A DNA stretch of 64,000 nucleotides from positions 28,917-92,916 of the forward strand of contig PESC01000012.1 in the NCBI GenBank assembly GCA_002929135.1, given 5' to 3'. Source of the stretch: Methylomonas sp. (lineage in GTDB: Bacteria; Pseudomonadota; Gammaproteobacteria; Methylococcales; Methylomonadaceae). The position numbers were made by a program, and so were the translations under genes. The notes beneath the pieces are model-generated. The model was not told the DNA's origin, did not search any database, and saw only the letters and a program-made list of their open reading frames with translations. Positions 53,885 to 61,323 of this stretch are shown one piece after another; position 1 is the stretch's first letter, and every line of letters begins with the position of its first letter.

Positions 53885-54364
53885 TCAGCGCGAGCCTGCC
53901 ACCAGCGCCTCACGTTGCGCCAGCCACGACGCCGACAACTTGCCGCGCAGCAACTGGCTGACGCCCACCTCAAGGTGTCCCAAGGCGATGGCTTCTATCA
54001 AATCGGGGGCCAGTTGCGCCAATCGGCTCATCTTGCTGGCTTGGCCGAGGTCGATGCCTTCGGCCGACGCGATTTCGGTCATGGAACTGAACCGTCCCTC
54101 GTCCAGCAGGCGCTGCCAGTGGTGTGCGAGACCGAGCGCCCGCATCAAGGGGGTGTCCTGGCTGATTTCGCGCACCTGTTGCTCGCGGCGGGCTTCGTCC
54201 AGAAATTCCTGTGGCGCATCCAATGGCGTGATGACCTGCTTCTTCAGACCCCGACGCACCAGCGTCCAAGGCAGGAAGGTTTCCATCTGCACGCCGCCAG
54301 CGGGCAGCGGTGTTTGATACGTCACCGGATCACCCTTGGCATGCCCACGGTGTTTTTTGCTCAT
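53885..54364 (-). CDS. HTH protein resembling a detached serine-recombinase C-terminal domain (second copy)
   Basis: The 159-residue protein has an N-terminal strand region METFLPWTLVRRGLKKQV. A KorB/ParB-like helix-turn-helix follows near residues 80-125 (LAHHWQRLLDEGRFSS, then GIDLGQASKMSRLAQLAPDLIEAIALG). The same order of strand motif, HTH and LAPDIxEAI ending is usually fused to the C-terminus of this class of serine recombinase. The ATG at 54364 has AGGAGG and overlaps the upstream gene (ATGA). The ORF-track start at 54760 is in another gene. Confidence 0.7.
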   Translation of the reverse strand: MSKKHRGHAKGDPVTYQTPLPAGGVQMETFLPWTLVRRGLKKQVITPLDAPQEFLDEARREQQVREISQDTPLMRALGLAHHWQRLLDEGRFSSMTEIASAEGIDLGQASKMSRLAQLAPDLIEAIALGHLEVGVSQLLRGKLSASWLAQREALVAGSR

Positions 54365-54732
54365 ACGTCCTCCTCGAAGCTGGCTACGAGCTGGCGCTGT
54401 GCGTGCCAATCGACCATCAGGCGGTTTCGTTGGAACCACATCAGTGTCAGCCGCCGTGGCTGTTTGCCCACCAGGAACTGTTCGATGATGTCGGGGGCCA
54501 GCAGTGTCAGGCGCAGCAGTTCGTTGACCACCGAGTGGTGCAGTTTTTCGGCGCGGGCGATGGCGGCACCGCTTTGCATTGCCCCAGTGTCCAACAGGTG
54601 TTGCCAGTAAAAGGCGCGGGACAGCCCGTCGATCAGCGTGACGTCGTGGACGCTGCGCTCGTCGGTGACCACGCGCTGGACGCCCCGACGACGAAACGTC
54701 AGGGGCACGAAGGTTTCCATCGGATCGTCCAT
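54361..54732 (-). CDS. HTH protein resembling a detached serine-recombinase C-terminal domain (first copy)
   Basis: This 123-residue paralogue of the next gene shares METFVPLTFRRRGVQRVV with its METFLPWTLVRRGLKKQV. It also has NELLRLTLLAPDIIEQFLVGKQPRRLTL, the typical recombinase-tail HTH ending. Its start codon overlaps the recombinase stop by one base (TGATG) and its stop overlaps the next start, so all three should be co-translated. A DNA-binding partner for the recombinase is the likely role. Confidence 0.7.
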   Translation of the reverse strand: MDDPMETFVPLTFRRRGVQRVVTDERSVHDVTLIDGLSRAFYWQHLLDTGAMQSGAAIARAEKLHHSVVNELLRLTLLAPDIIEQFLVGKQPRRLTLMWFQRNRLMVDWHAQRQLVASFEEDV

Positions 54733-56120
54733 CAGGCTTCCACCTCGAGCAGCTCGGCACCGATGCTGTCAGGGGCGAATTCCTCGATCACCGCGTTCCA
54801 GCCGATCTCGCGCCATTTCACCTTGATGCCCTGCACCTCGCCCGCATGGACGAGGTCGATGCGTTCGATCATCAGGTTGGCGATGCGATGGCGCTCGACC
54901 GGGAACAACTGATCCCACACGTTGTTGAGCCGTCCCATCGCCATTACCGTGGCGGCCTCGTCGATCTGCGCACCATTGCGTTGGATATGCCGCACCACCG
55001 ATGCGACCGACTCCGGGCTGGTCAGCACCGTGCGGATCTGGGCCACCACTGCTCCCTCGATCTCCGACGCTGGCAGGCGCTCGTAATTCTTGCCCGGTGC
55101 GCCGAAGCGGTTTTCCGATTTGGATACGTAGTAGTGATACTTGCGCCCGTTCTTGCGCGAATAGGTCGGGTACATCCGTTCGCCCGACGGCGCGTACAGT
55201 AGGCCGCGCAGCAAGGCATCGGTGCGCGACCGGATTTTGGTTTCCACCGCACGCCCATGAGAATCCTTGGCCAGCACCTCGTGGACGCGGCCCCAAAGGC
55301 CGGGGTCGATGATGGCAGCATGGACGCCGGGGAACCATTTGCCCTTGTGGGATATTTCGCCGAGGAAGATGCGGTTGCGCAGGATTTTGTGCAGATATTT
55401 CTTATCGATCTGAGCACCCTTGCGCATCTGGCCATCCTGCGTTGTCCACGCCTTGGTGGTGATGCCTTCGGCGGTCAGGTTGGCGGCGATCTTTGTCGGT
55501 GAGCCTATGGTGAGCATTTCCTCGAAAATACGCCGCACCACCGCTGCCTCGGTTTCATTGATGACCAGCAGGCGGTTCTCGACGTCGTATCCCAAGGTGG
55601 GCACTCCGCCCATCCACATGCCTTTGCGCTTGGCCGCCGCAATCTTGTCGCGGATGCGCTCGCCGGTGACCTCGCGTTCGAACTGGGCGAAAGACAGCAG
55701 CACGTTCAGCATCAGCCGCCCCATCGAGGTGGTGGTATTGAACTGCTGTGTGACCGACACGAACGACACGCCGTGGCGTTCGAACACCTCGACCATCTTG
55801 GAGAAGTCGGCCAGGCTGCGCGTCAGACGGTCGATCTTATAGACCACCACGATGTCGATCTGGCCGCGCCCGATGTCGACCATCAGGCGTTTCAGCCCAG
55901 GCCGATCCGTGTTGCCGCCGGAGAAGCCGGGGTCGTCGTAGTCGTCGGCCACCGGAATCCAGCCCTCGGCGCGCTGGCTGGCGACGTAGGCGTGGCCCGC
56001 CTCCTTCTGCGCATCGATGGAGTTGAATTCCTGATCAAGGCGCTCATCCGACGACACCCGGCAATAGACCGCGCAGCGTTTGCGCGCTTTGGGAGAGGCA
56101 ATCTGGCTGGCGTCGCTCAT
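54732..56120 (-). CDS. large serine recombinase (integrase)
   Basis: The 462-residue protein has the resolvase catalytic domain with the nucleophile in YCRVSSDE (Ser about 23), then DIVVVYKIDRLTRSLADFSKM and GRLMLNVLLSFAQFEREVTGERIRDKI. A recombinase domain follows (GYDVENRLLVINETEAAVVRRIFEEML). In the usual zinc-ribbon position the text is LLYAPSGERMYPTYSRKNGRKYHYY, without the zinc cysteines. The protein stops at about residue 460 without the C-terminal HTH extension seen in relatives; that part is encoded by the next two genes. It should integrate and excise the element. Confidence 0.93.
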   Translation of the reverse strand: MSDASQIASPKARKRCAVYCRVSSDERLDQEFNSIDAQKEAGHAYVASQRAEGWIPVADDYDDPGFSGGNTDRPGLKRLMVDIGRGQIDIVVVYKIDRLTRSLADFSKMVEVFERHGVSFVSVTQQFNTTTSMGRLMLNVLLSFAQFEREVTGERIRDKIAAAKRKGMWMGGVPTLGYDVENRLLVINETEAAVVRRIFEEMLTIGSPTKIAANLTAEGITTKAWTTQDGQMRKGAQIDKKYLHKILRNRIFLGEISHKGKWFPGVHAAIIDPGLWGRVHEVLAKDSHGRAVETKIRSRTDALLRGLLYAPSGERMYPTYSRKNGRKYHYYVSKSENRFGAPGKNYERLPASEIEGAVVAQIRTVLTSPESVASVVRHIQRNGAQIDEAATVMAMGRLNNVWDQLFPVERHRIANLMIERIDLVHAGEVQGIKVKWREIGWNAVIEEFAPDSIGAELLEVEA

Positions 56121-56572
56121 TGCGCACCTGCCTTGCCGTTCAGGCCGAAGAACAGTGGCCCCGACCAGTGCGTGCCGGTGATTTGCCGGGCCACGGCGGT
56201 CAGACTCTTGAAGGTGCTGCCCTCGTACTCGAACAGGCCATCGGCGGTGACCACCACCTTGTGCTCACGCTCGCCCCATTCGCGCAGCAGGACGGTACCG
56301 GGCGCGAAGTTGATGTCGCGTGGCCGCGCCCGCAGCTTGATCTTGGAATGCTTGGCACCGATGGCTTCCAGCCGCTGACAGGTGTTGTTCGACAGACCGC
56401 CGAAGGCCTCCTCCTGCATCTTGTAGGCGATGCGCGATTCGATGAAGGCACGATTGGGGTTGATAGGGCGGCTGCTGAAATACCGATCCCACACCGGCCA
56501 CAGTTCGGCGATGGGCAGGCTGGATAGCTCCGCGATCTGCGCGGCGACGGATGCTTGTTTTTCGTTCATCAC
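56117..56572 (-). CDS. DUF2924 family protein
   Basis: The 151-residue protein begins MMNEKQASVAAQIAELSSLPIAELWPVWDRYF and continues RAFIESRIAYKMQEEAFGG, PGTVLLREWGEREHKVVV and FKSLTAVARQITGTHWSGPLFFGL. This is the DUF2924 pattern and is nearly always encoded next to serine recombinases in islands and prophages. It overlaps both neighbours by four bases. Its task is unknown; an accessory role in recombination is inferred from this association. Confidence 0.88.
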   Translation of the reverse strand: MMNEKQASVAAQIAELSSLPIAELWPVWDRYFSSRPINPNRAFIESRIAYKMQEEAFGGLSNNTCQRLEAIGAKHSKIKLRARPRDINFAPGTVLLREWGEREHKVVVTADGLFEYEGSTFKSLTAVARQITGTHWSGPLFFGLNGKAGAQ

Positions 56573-56760
56573 AACTTCTCCTGTTGATAGGGGGTTGTAT
56601 GAACGCGCTGGTCGGGCAGGAAGCCAAGGCCAACTTCTCTCTGTTTTGGCGCTTCTGCGACAGCGGTGCGGACGATGGCGGCCGCAAGGATGGCAGTGAT
56701 TTCACCAGCGCGGGCACTGGCGGACATCTCCGAGGGAGATGCAAGTTCGAGGTTCTTCAT
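56569..56760 (-). CDS. small protein heading the recombinase operon
   Basis: The 63-residue protein begins MKNLELASPSEMSASARAGEITAILAAAIVRTAV. The ATG at 56760 has GGAG seven bases upstream and is preferred to the ORF-track start; its stop overlaps the DUF2924 start (ATGA). Short proteins of similar size often stand at this place in DUF2924-recombinase operons. No domain is recognised. An inverted repeat CATGACGG-N16-CCGTCATG spans its start codon and could be an operator. Confidence 0.6.
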   Translation of the reverse strand: MKNLELASPSEMSASARAGEITAILAAAIVRTAVAEAPKQREVGLGFLPDQRVHTTPYQQEKL

Positions 56761-56847
56761 GACGGCTCCGAGGAATTGCAACCGTCATGGATAGTGAGCC
56801 TGATCTTCCGAAGCGGATGGCAATTCCGGGTAATCGAGCCAGTTTCG

Positions 56848-56890
56848 CGTTAACTAAACAGTTGACGAGCTTGAGGCGGAGCAGTACGAT
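56848..56890 (+). promoter_or_regulatory. XRE gene promoter with an overlapping inverted repeat
   Basis: TTGACG (56862-56867) and TACGAT (56885-56890) are 17 bases apart. The near-palindrome CGTTAACT-AAAC-AGTTGACG (56848-56867) covers the -35 and looks like a repressor operator. A related half-site, TTAACTGTT, occurs at 58074-58082 before the next transcription unit. Confidence 0.6.
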
Positions 56891-56926
56891 CACTCCATTA
56901 ACCAATCACGCAATTAGGAAACACCA

Positions 56927-57205
56927 ATGCCTTTCGGAGCCTTCATTCGCAAGCAGCGCGAAGAGAAGAACATCCAGATGAACGAGTTTGCGCGTCAGCT
57001 CGAGATTTCACCTGCCTACTGGTCACGTATCGAGCGCGATATGGAAAAACCGCCCAAGGATGAACTGATACGCAAGGCAGCCGAGATTCTGGGTATCGAT
57101 CCGGACGACGCCTTCGTTGAGGCCAGCCGTCTGCCGCCCGACATGCGCGAGGATGTGGGTAACGTTGTGCGGATGTACCGCCGGGAAGCAACGGAGAAGA
57201 AGTGA
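56927..57205 (+). CDS. XRE-family helix-turn-helix regulator
   Basis: The 92-residue protein has the XRE HTH (FIRKQREEKNIQMNEFARQLEISPAYWSRIERDMEKPP), then a short C-terminal helix region. It is followed directly by an ImmA-type protease (TGAATG). Such pairs (as ImmR/ImmA in ICEBs1) keep a mobile element silent until the protease cleaves the repressor. Its promoter overlaps an inverted repeat, so autoregulation is likely. It is divergent from the recombinase operon. Confidence 0.9.
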   Translation: MPFGAFIRKQREEKNIQMNEFARQLEISPAYWSRIERDMEKPPKDELIRKAAEILGIDPDDAFVEASRLPPDMREDVGNVVRMYRREATEKK

Positions 57206-58018
57206 ATGCCGGTTTTGACCCTCGACTACCGGCATTGCGACCGCAAGCGCCCCAAATTCATCAAGCACGTTGAAATCGAAGGCCTCGCCACGCAGGCTCG
57301 CCAACAACTGGTGGCGGGCGGTGTGGATGCCATTGCTTTCGACACGCTGCGCCAGATCGACCGCCTAAAGATCAACGGCATCGACTTCGCGCTCGAAGTC
57401 AGTACCGAGAGTGAGGTGCATGACGAGCAAGGCAACCACGTCTTCGGCATTTGCGAGTACGACCCCGGTGTCCCGGACACCGCAATGGTATGCGTCTCAC
57501 CCATCGGCGAAAAACTCAGCGGACTGTTGGCACTCAGCACGCTGGCCCACGAACTGGGCCATGCGGTGTTTGATGCGCCGGGCTGGATCATGGATGGCAG
57601 CAAAGGGCCTGGGCTGTTCGACGCCTTTGAACCGTGTGGGCAGCGCGCCTACCGCACCACGACGCCTGACAGCGAACATTTGGCGAAATCACCAACCGCC
57701 GGTAAGGCTGCCCAGACCTCGGACGTGCATTTCGCAGAACTGCGCGCCAATGAGTTCATGGGCTCCCTGCTGGTGCCGCGCCATCTGTTGAGCGCTGCCG
57801 CAGAGGAGCTTGCCCCGCAATACAACGTCAGCCTCCACCGTGGCCCTTCGCTCGATCCAGAGATCCCCGGCATCAGCCTGCATCTCACCGCCACCGACGT
57901 GGTCGATATGGAATTTCTGGAGAAAGCACTGGCCACGCGTTTTGGCGTCAACCCGCGTTTTGTGCAGGTGCGCCTACAGCGCTACGGCTTGATCCGACCG
58001 GAGGCCGTCTTGCGCTGA
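57206..58018 (+). CDS. ImmA/IrrE-family metalloprotease
   Basis: The 270-residue protein has the zinc motif AHELGHAVFD near residue 115 and the downstream region ELRANEFMGSLLVPRHLL typical of the ImmA/IrrE family, followed by LATRFGVNPRFVQVRLQRYGLI. It starts directly at the XRE stop. By analogy with ImmA it would cleave the XRE repressor after damage or induction. It is longer than ICEBs1 ImmA, with extra N-terminal text (residues 1-100) of unknown role. Confidence 0.9.
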   Translation: MPVLTLDYRHCDRKRPKFIKHVEIEGLATQARQQLVAGGVDAIAFDTLRQIDRLKINGIDFALEVSTESEVHDEQGNHVFGICEYDPGVPDTAMVCVSPIGEKLSGLLALSTLAHELGHAVFDAPGWIMDGSKGPGLFDAFEPCGQRAYRTTTPDSEHLAKSPTAGKAAQTSDVHFAELRANEFMGSLLVPRHLLSAAAEELAPQYNVSLHRGPSLDPEIPGISLHLTATDVVDMEFLEKALATRFGVNPRFVQVRLQRYGLIRPEAVLR

Positions 58019-58038
58019 TCATTTATCCATCCCGCCTC

Positions 58039-58062
58039 GCCGACTCCGCGTCGGCATTTTTT
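58039..58062 (+). terminator. terminator of the XRE-ImmA unit
   Basis: GCCGAC-TCCGC-GTCGGC followed by ATTTTTT. It separates the XRE-ImmA pair from the next genes. Confidence 0.8.
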
Positions 58063-58117
58063 GAATCCCGAAGTTAACTGTTCGCGCAATCGCGCACTTT
58101 GTTGAAGGAGTTTGCCT

Positions 58118-59542
58118 ATGCCTACCGGTCACACCGCCGCCGCTCAGCAGGAGAAAGTGGTCAATCAGCAATCATCCGCAAAACGCGTGCGCGAGCAGCG
58201 GTCAGATGATGGCCCCACCATCTTGCCCGGCATGGAGTATTTCGTCGATCTGCTGCGCAAGGTCAAGCACCCGGCGCTGGTGGTGCGCCTGCTCGAACGG
58301 GCCAGCGGCGATGCACTGCCGGAACTGCAGGCATTGGCTGATGCCGCCAAGGGCAAATTGCCGGTCGAGTCCCGTCAGGCGTTCTTCCATTGCGTGGCCA
58401 AGCTGGATGCCGCCATCCGCCAGCGCCTCGAGGATGTCGTCGAGCGGGTGCTGCTGCTCGGCGATGACTACGGCGCGCAGGCAGTTCAGTCGGTGCTCGA
58501 TGAGCGGCGTGAAGACGATGCTGCCGTGCTCGAAGCGCCCAGCGATCGCCACAGCCGCGCACTGCATCTGTGCATCCTGCAGGAATTCCCCGAAGCCGGT
58601 GTTCGCCGCGAAGCCCGGTTGGATCAGGCCGAGCATGAACAGGTGATGCACCGCCAGTGGAAAAGCGACCATTTCTCCAGCCACTACCTTGGCCCCAAAG
58701 GCGTGGAACCACAGAAAGTCGACGGCGTCCAGGAAACGCTGCGTACACGGATTGCCGAGCTGTTCCCGCATGTGCCGAAGGAACAAATCCTGATCGAGCA
58801 ATTTGTGCGGCACGGCCTGTCACATGCACGGCATGACGAGGACGCCGATGCAGACGGCGAATCTCTGACACAGTTGCATACCCTGTGCGCCACCTTCAAT
58901 GGTTCAACCGCGCATTACCGGCAGGTGGAAGATGGCCAAGTGGTCGATCACGAGGAGCCTGCAGCCATGTCGGCGCGCTTTTCATGGGAGCCGACCACCG
59001 GGGCGCTGACCGTGTTCTGCGAAAACCGTGAAGCGCGGCGCGAACTTGCCACCATATTCCGTGATGTGGTGCTGGCGCATGAAGGCACGATTGATGACAT
59101 GCCGATTCGCCAGTTCGATTTGTTCGGGTTCTCAACCTCGGCAATGCTCAAACGGCTGGAACAGGATCGCATCGCCGATATCGACAGCATCTCTATCCTG
59201 CAGATCAAGGTGGCCAAGCCCTTTGAGCAGCAGCTGGAACTGGGTGGAAAACCCGTTGCCCGGCAACTGGCAAGCAAGATGGAGATCACCCGCGACCGGC
59301 GCGACGGTCGCAACATCTATCAGGTCGCCTACGAGGATTACAGCGCCGAGGATCTGAGCCAGTACGCGCTGGTGCAGGTGAAGCTGGTGATGCGCATGGC
59401 CAAGCAGCCTCACCGCAAGGCACACAACGTCGCCGTGCAGATCACCGCCCCCAACGGGCTGAATGACAAGAGCAAAACAGAGGACGACCGCAAACGCGTG
59501 CTGGAGCAACTGATCCGCATCGGCGTTCTGAGCGAATTCTGA
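58118..59542 (+). CDS. hypothetical element protein A (475 residues)
   Basis: The ATG at 58118 follows AAGGAG. The protein has an N-terminal helical region (MEYFVDLLRKVKHPALVVRLLERASGDALPEL, LEDVVERVLLLGDD), then mixed alpha-beta text. The C-terminal half has MPIRQFDLFGFSTSAMLKRLEQDRIADIDSISI and YQVAYEDYSAEDLSQYALVQVKLVMRM. It has no signal or membrane segment and no catalytic motif I can name. A half-site shared with the XRE operator lies 35 bases upstream. It is paired with the next gene, 14 bases away. Confidence 0.75.
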   Translation: MPTGHTAAAQQEKVVNQQSSAKRVREQRSDDGPTILPGMEYFVDLLRKVKHPALVVRLLERASGDALPELQALADAAKGKLPVESRQAFFHCVAKLDAAIRQRLEDVVERVLLLGDDYGAQAVQSVLDERREDDAAVLEAPSDRHSRALHLCILQEFPEAGVRREARLDQAEHEQVMHRQWKSDHFSSHYLGPKGVEPQKVDGVQETLRTRIAELFPHVPKEQILIEQFVRHGLSHARHDEDADADGESLTQLHTLCATFNGSTAHYRQVEDGQVVDHEEPAAMSARFSWEPTTGALTVFCENREARRELATIFRDVVLAHEGTIDDMPIRQFDLFGFSTSAMLKRLEQDRIADIDSISILQIKVAKPFEQQLELGGKPVARQLASKMEITRDRRDGRNIYQVAYEDYSAEDLSQYALVQVKLVMRMAKQPHRKAHNVAVQITAPNGLNDKSKTEDDRKRVLEQLIRIGVLSEF

Positions 59543-59556
59543 GGGAGAAGCCGACG

Positions 59557-60486
59557 ATGTCACTCTATCTGCGCTTCTTCGCATCCATCGACAGGCTGCC
59601 GAGCCTGGATACCCCAGTGCTGGTCACAACGCTCGGACGTGAATGGTCTCAGTTCCTGCAACGGGGCTGGGTCACCGACGAGGGGCATCTCACGCATGTG
59701 ATGGCCCCGTTCCTCGACTCCGAATGCGAGGTCGAAATCGAGGCCGATCCGGATGCGGGTTGCTATCGCTATCGCAGTCCGCTGAACGGTCGCACTGTCG
59801 TGCAGCCGCTGAGCGAGATCGCGCTGTGCGGTATCCAGATCGAACCATGGCTGGCCGATCTGGCATTACTGATCGGCATCGAGGATCGGCGGCGCGCCAG
59901 TCGCCCATGTCGCACGCCGCATCATCTTTGGCATCTGGGAGATTTGCGCGTCGCTGGGACGCATGATTTTGCCCCGGTGTTTGTCGGGCGGGCATGGGCA
60001 CGTGCGCCAGATGCCGATACATCTTCTGTTCTGGCCGACTCGGTGTGGCCACGCAGTGGCGTGGTTTTGCAGGCATGCCGAACGCATGCCGTGTTGCCGC
60101 GTGACCATGTGATCCGGGCGCTCGACGAGTTCGTTCGCGTGGACGGCGGGCAAGACGTTTTTGATGCGAGCGCATTCGACAGGGTGCTGCACGGTTATGT
60201 CACGCCCAGTGGTGCGCCGGAGCCGGTGGAGTTCTTCCAGGGTAATCGACTGAAGCTGCCTCACTTTCCCGAATCGCGCGAGCTGTCGGCGGAGCGGGCC
60301 AAGATCATCAAGCAGATGTGGAGTGCCGACGGGAAGGCCGCACCTGAGGTGTCCTGGGCCGAGGTCAACAGGATCGCCAACACCGGCTACCAGTCCTTCG
60401 ACTATGCCTTCGGTGGCAAGGCCGAGCGCGAGGACGTTATCGACCTGGTCAAGCGCGGCAAATACCGGATACGACGCAACCCATAA
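59557..60486 (+). CDS. hypothetical element protein B (309 residues)
   Basis: The protein begins MSLYLRFFASIDRLPSLDTPVLVTTLG and contains CEVEIEADPDAGCYRYRSP, HHLWHLGDLRVAGTHDFAPVFVGRAW and RIANTGYQSFDYAFGGKAEREDVIDLVKRGKYRIRRN. It is soluble by appearance. GGGAGAA precedes the ATG. No family is recognised. It forms a two-gene unit with protein A downstream of the XRE-ImmA pair. Confidence 0.75.
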   Translation: MSLYLRFFASIDRLPSLDTPVLVTTLGREWSQFLQRGWVTDEGHLTHVMAPFLDSECEVEIEADPDAGCYRYRSPLNGRTVVQPLSEIALCGIQIEPWLADLALLIGIEDRRRASRPCRTPHHLWHLGDLRVAGTHDFAPVFVGRAWARAPDADTSSVLADSVWPRSGVVLQACRTHAVLPRDHVIRALDEFVRVDGGQDVFDASAFDRVLHGYVTPSGAPEPVEFFQGNRLKLPHFPESRELSAERAKIIKQMWSADGKAAPEVSWAEVNRIANTGYQSFDYAFGGKAEREDVIDLVKRGKYRIRRNP

Positions 60487-60509
60487 ATCCGCCCATAAAT
60501 CGAACCAGA

Positions 60510-60528
60510 CACGGGCCATAAACCCGTG
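60510..60528 (+). terminator. hairpin after protein B
   Basis: CACGGG-CCATAAA-CCCGTG is a 6-bp stem about 25 bases after the stop. There is no T-run. The sequence before it has two CCCATAAAT copies. Confidence 0.35.
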
Positions 60529-60535
60529 CGGAGAC

Positions 60536-60571
60536 TTCGATGTGCCCATTTCATCTAGGAGGCACATCGAA
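60536..60571 (+). promoter_or_regulatory. 11-bp inverted repeat spanning the ribosome binding site of the excisionase-like gene
   Basis: TTCGATGTGCC-CATTTCATCTAGGA-GGCACATCGAA is a perfect 11-bp inverted repeat with a 14-base loop, ending one base before the ATG. The ribosome binding site AGGAGG (60557-60562) is half in the stem. It could be an operator for the encoded HTH protein or an RNA hairpin restricting its translation. Confidence 0.65.
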
Positions 60572-60835
60572 ATGCAAACTCAAGTTCCAGTAACCCAAAC
60601 CGGCCGGGATTCATTCCGGCCCAACCCCGGCGGTGCCGTGTGCATCGCCCTCGACGAAAACGAGCTCGCCATCCGCTGGGGGCTCTCCGTCAAGACCCTG
60701 CGCCGCTGGCGTCAGGAACAGCTCGGGCCGATCTACTGCAAGCTCGGTCGCCGCGTCACCTACCTCCTGCACGAAATCGAAGCCTTCGAGCGGCGCGTCT
60801 CGCGTTACTCCAGCTTCACTCGTGCGTACCAGTGA
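60572..60835 (+). CDS. excisionase-like/MerR-fold helix-turn-helix protein
   Basis: The 87-residue protein has the AlpA/excisionase-type winged helix ENELAIRWGLSVKTLRRWRQEQLGPIYCKLGRRVTYLLHEIEAFERR. The ORF-track start lies inside the upstream gene; the ATG at 60572 with AGGAGG is chosen. Proteins of this kind act as recombination directionality factors or as early regulators of integrative elements. The inverted repeat directly upstream suggests self-regulation. Confidence 0.8.
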   Translation: MQTQVPVTQTGRDSFRPNPGGAVCIALDENELAIRWGLSVKTLRRWRQEQLGPIYCKLGRRVTYLLHEIEAFERRVSRYSSFTRAYQ

Positions 60836-60846
60836 GGAGGACGACC

Positions 60847-61323
60847 ATGAGCGATCTGACCATCTTCCCCGCCGACATCGCCGAGATGTCCGTCAGCCAA
60901 CTGGCCGCACTGCCGCCCGCGCAGAAAGCCGAGATCGACAAGAACCTCGACGCGGCCATCGACTGGCTCAAGAAGGCCCGCACCAAGTTCGATGCGGCGC
61001 TGGATCAGTGCTACGGCGAGCAGGCCCGCGCCGCGCTGCGTGAATCCGGCCGCGATTTCGGCACCGCCCACATCAGCGATGGCCCGCTGCATCTGAAGTT
61101 CGAGCTGCCCAAGAAGGTCAGCTGGAGCCAGCAGCAACTGGCCGAAATCGCCGAGCGCATCGTGGCTTCTGGCGAGAAGGTCGAGGGCTACCTCGACATC
61201 AAGTTGTCCGTCTCCGAGTCCCGCTACACGAACTGGCCCCCGGCGCTGCAACAGCAGTTCGCAGCCGCTCGCACGGTGGATTCCGGCAAGCCGTCTTTCA
61301 CCCTTTCCCTCGATTCGGAGTAA
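60847..61323 (+). CDS. hypothetical phage-type protein
   Basis: The 158-residue protein begins MSDLTIFPADIAEMSVSQLAALPPAQKAEIDKNL. It has an N-terminal helical region and a C-terminal region with LPKKVSWSQQQLAEIAERI and YLDIKLSVSESRYTNWPPALQQQF. The good ribosome binding site (GAGGAGGACGACC) and the overlap of its stop with the next start (TAATG) place it in the early operon. The function is unknown. Confidence 0.75.
   Translation: MSDLTIFPADIAEMSVSQLAALPPAQKAEIDKNLDAAIDWLKKARTKFDAALDQCYGEQARAALRESGRDFGTAHISDGPLHLKFELPKKVSWSQQQLAEIAERIVASGEKVEGYLDIKLSVSESRYTNWPPALQQQFAAARTVDSGKPSFTLSLDSE

Noticed and set aside
53503-53973. 156-residue minus-strand ORF across the tmRNA 3' end and terminator
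   Set aside because: It runs through the tmRNA acceptor domain and two terminators, and its composition is Arg/Pro-rich. It is not a gene.
54990-55338. plus-strand ORFs opposite the serine recombinase as extra element genes
   Set aside because: They are antisense to conserved recombinase text, lack ribosome binding sites and do not match any domain.
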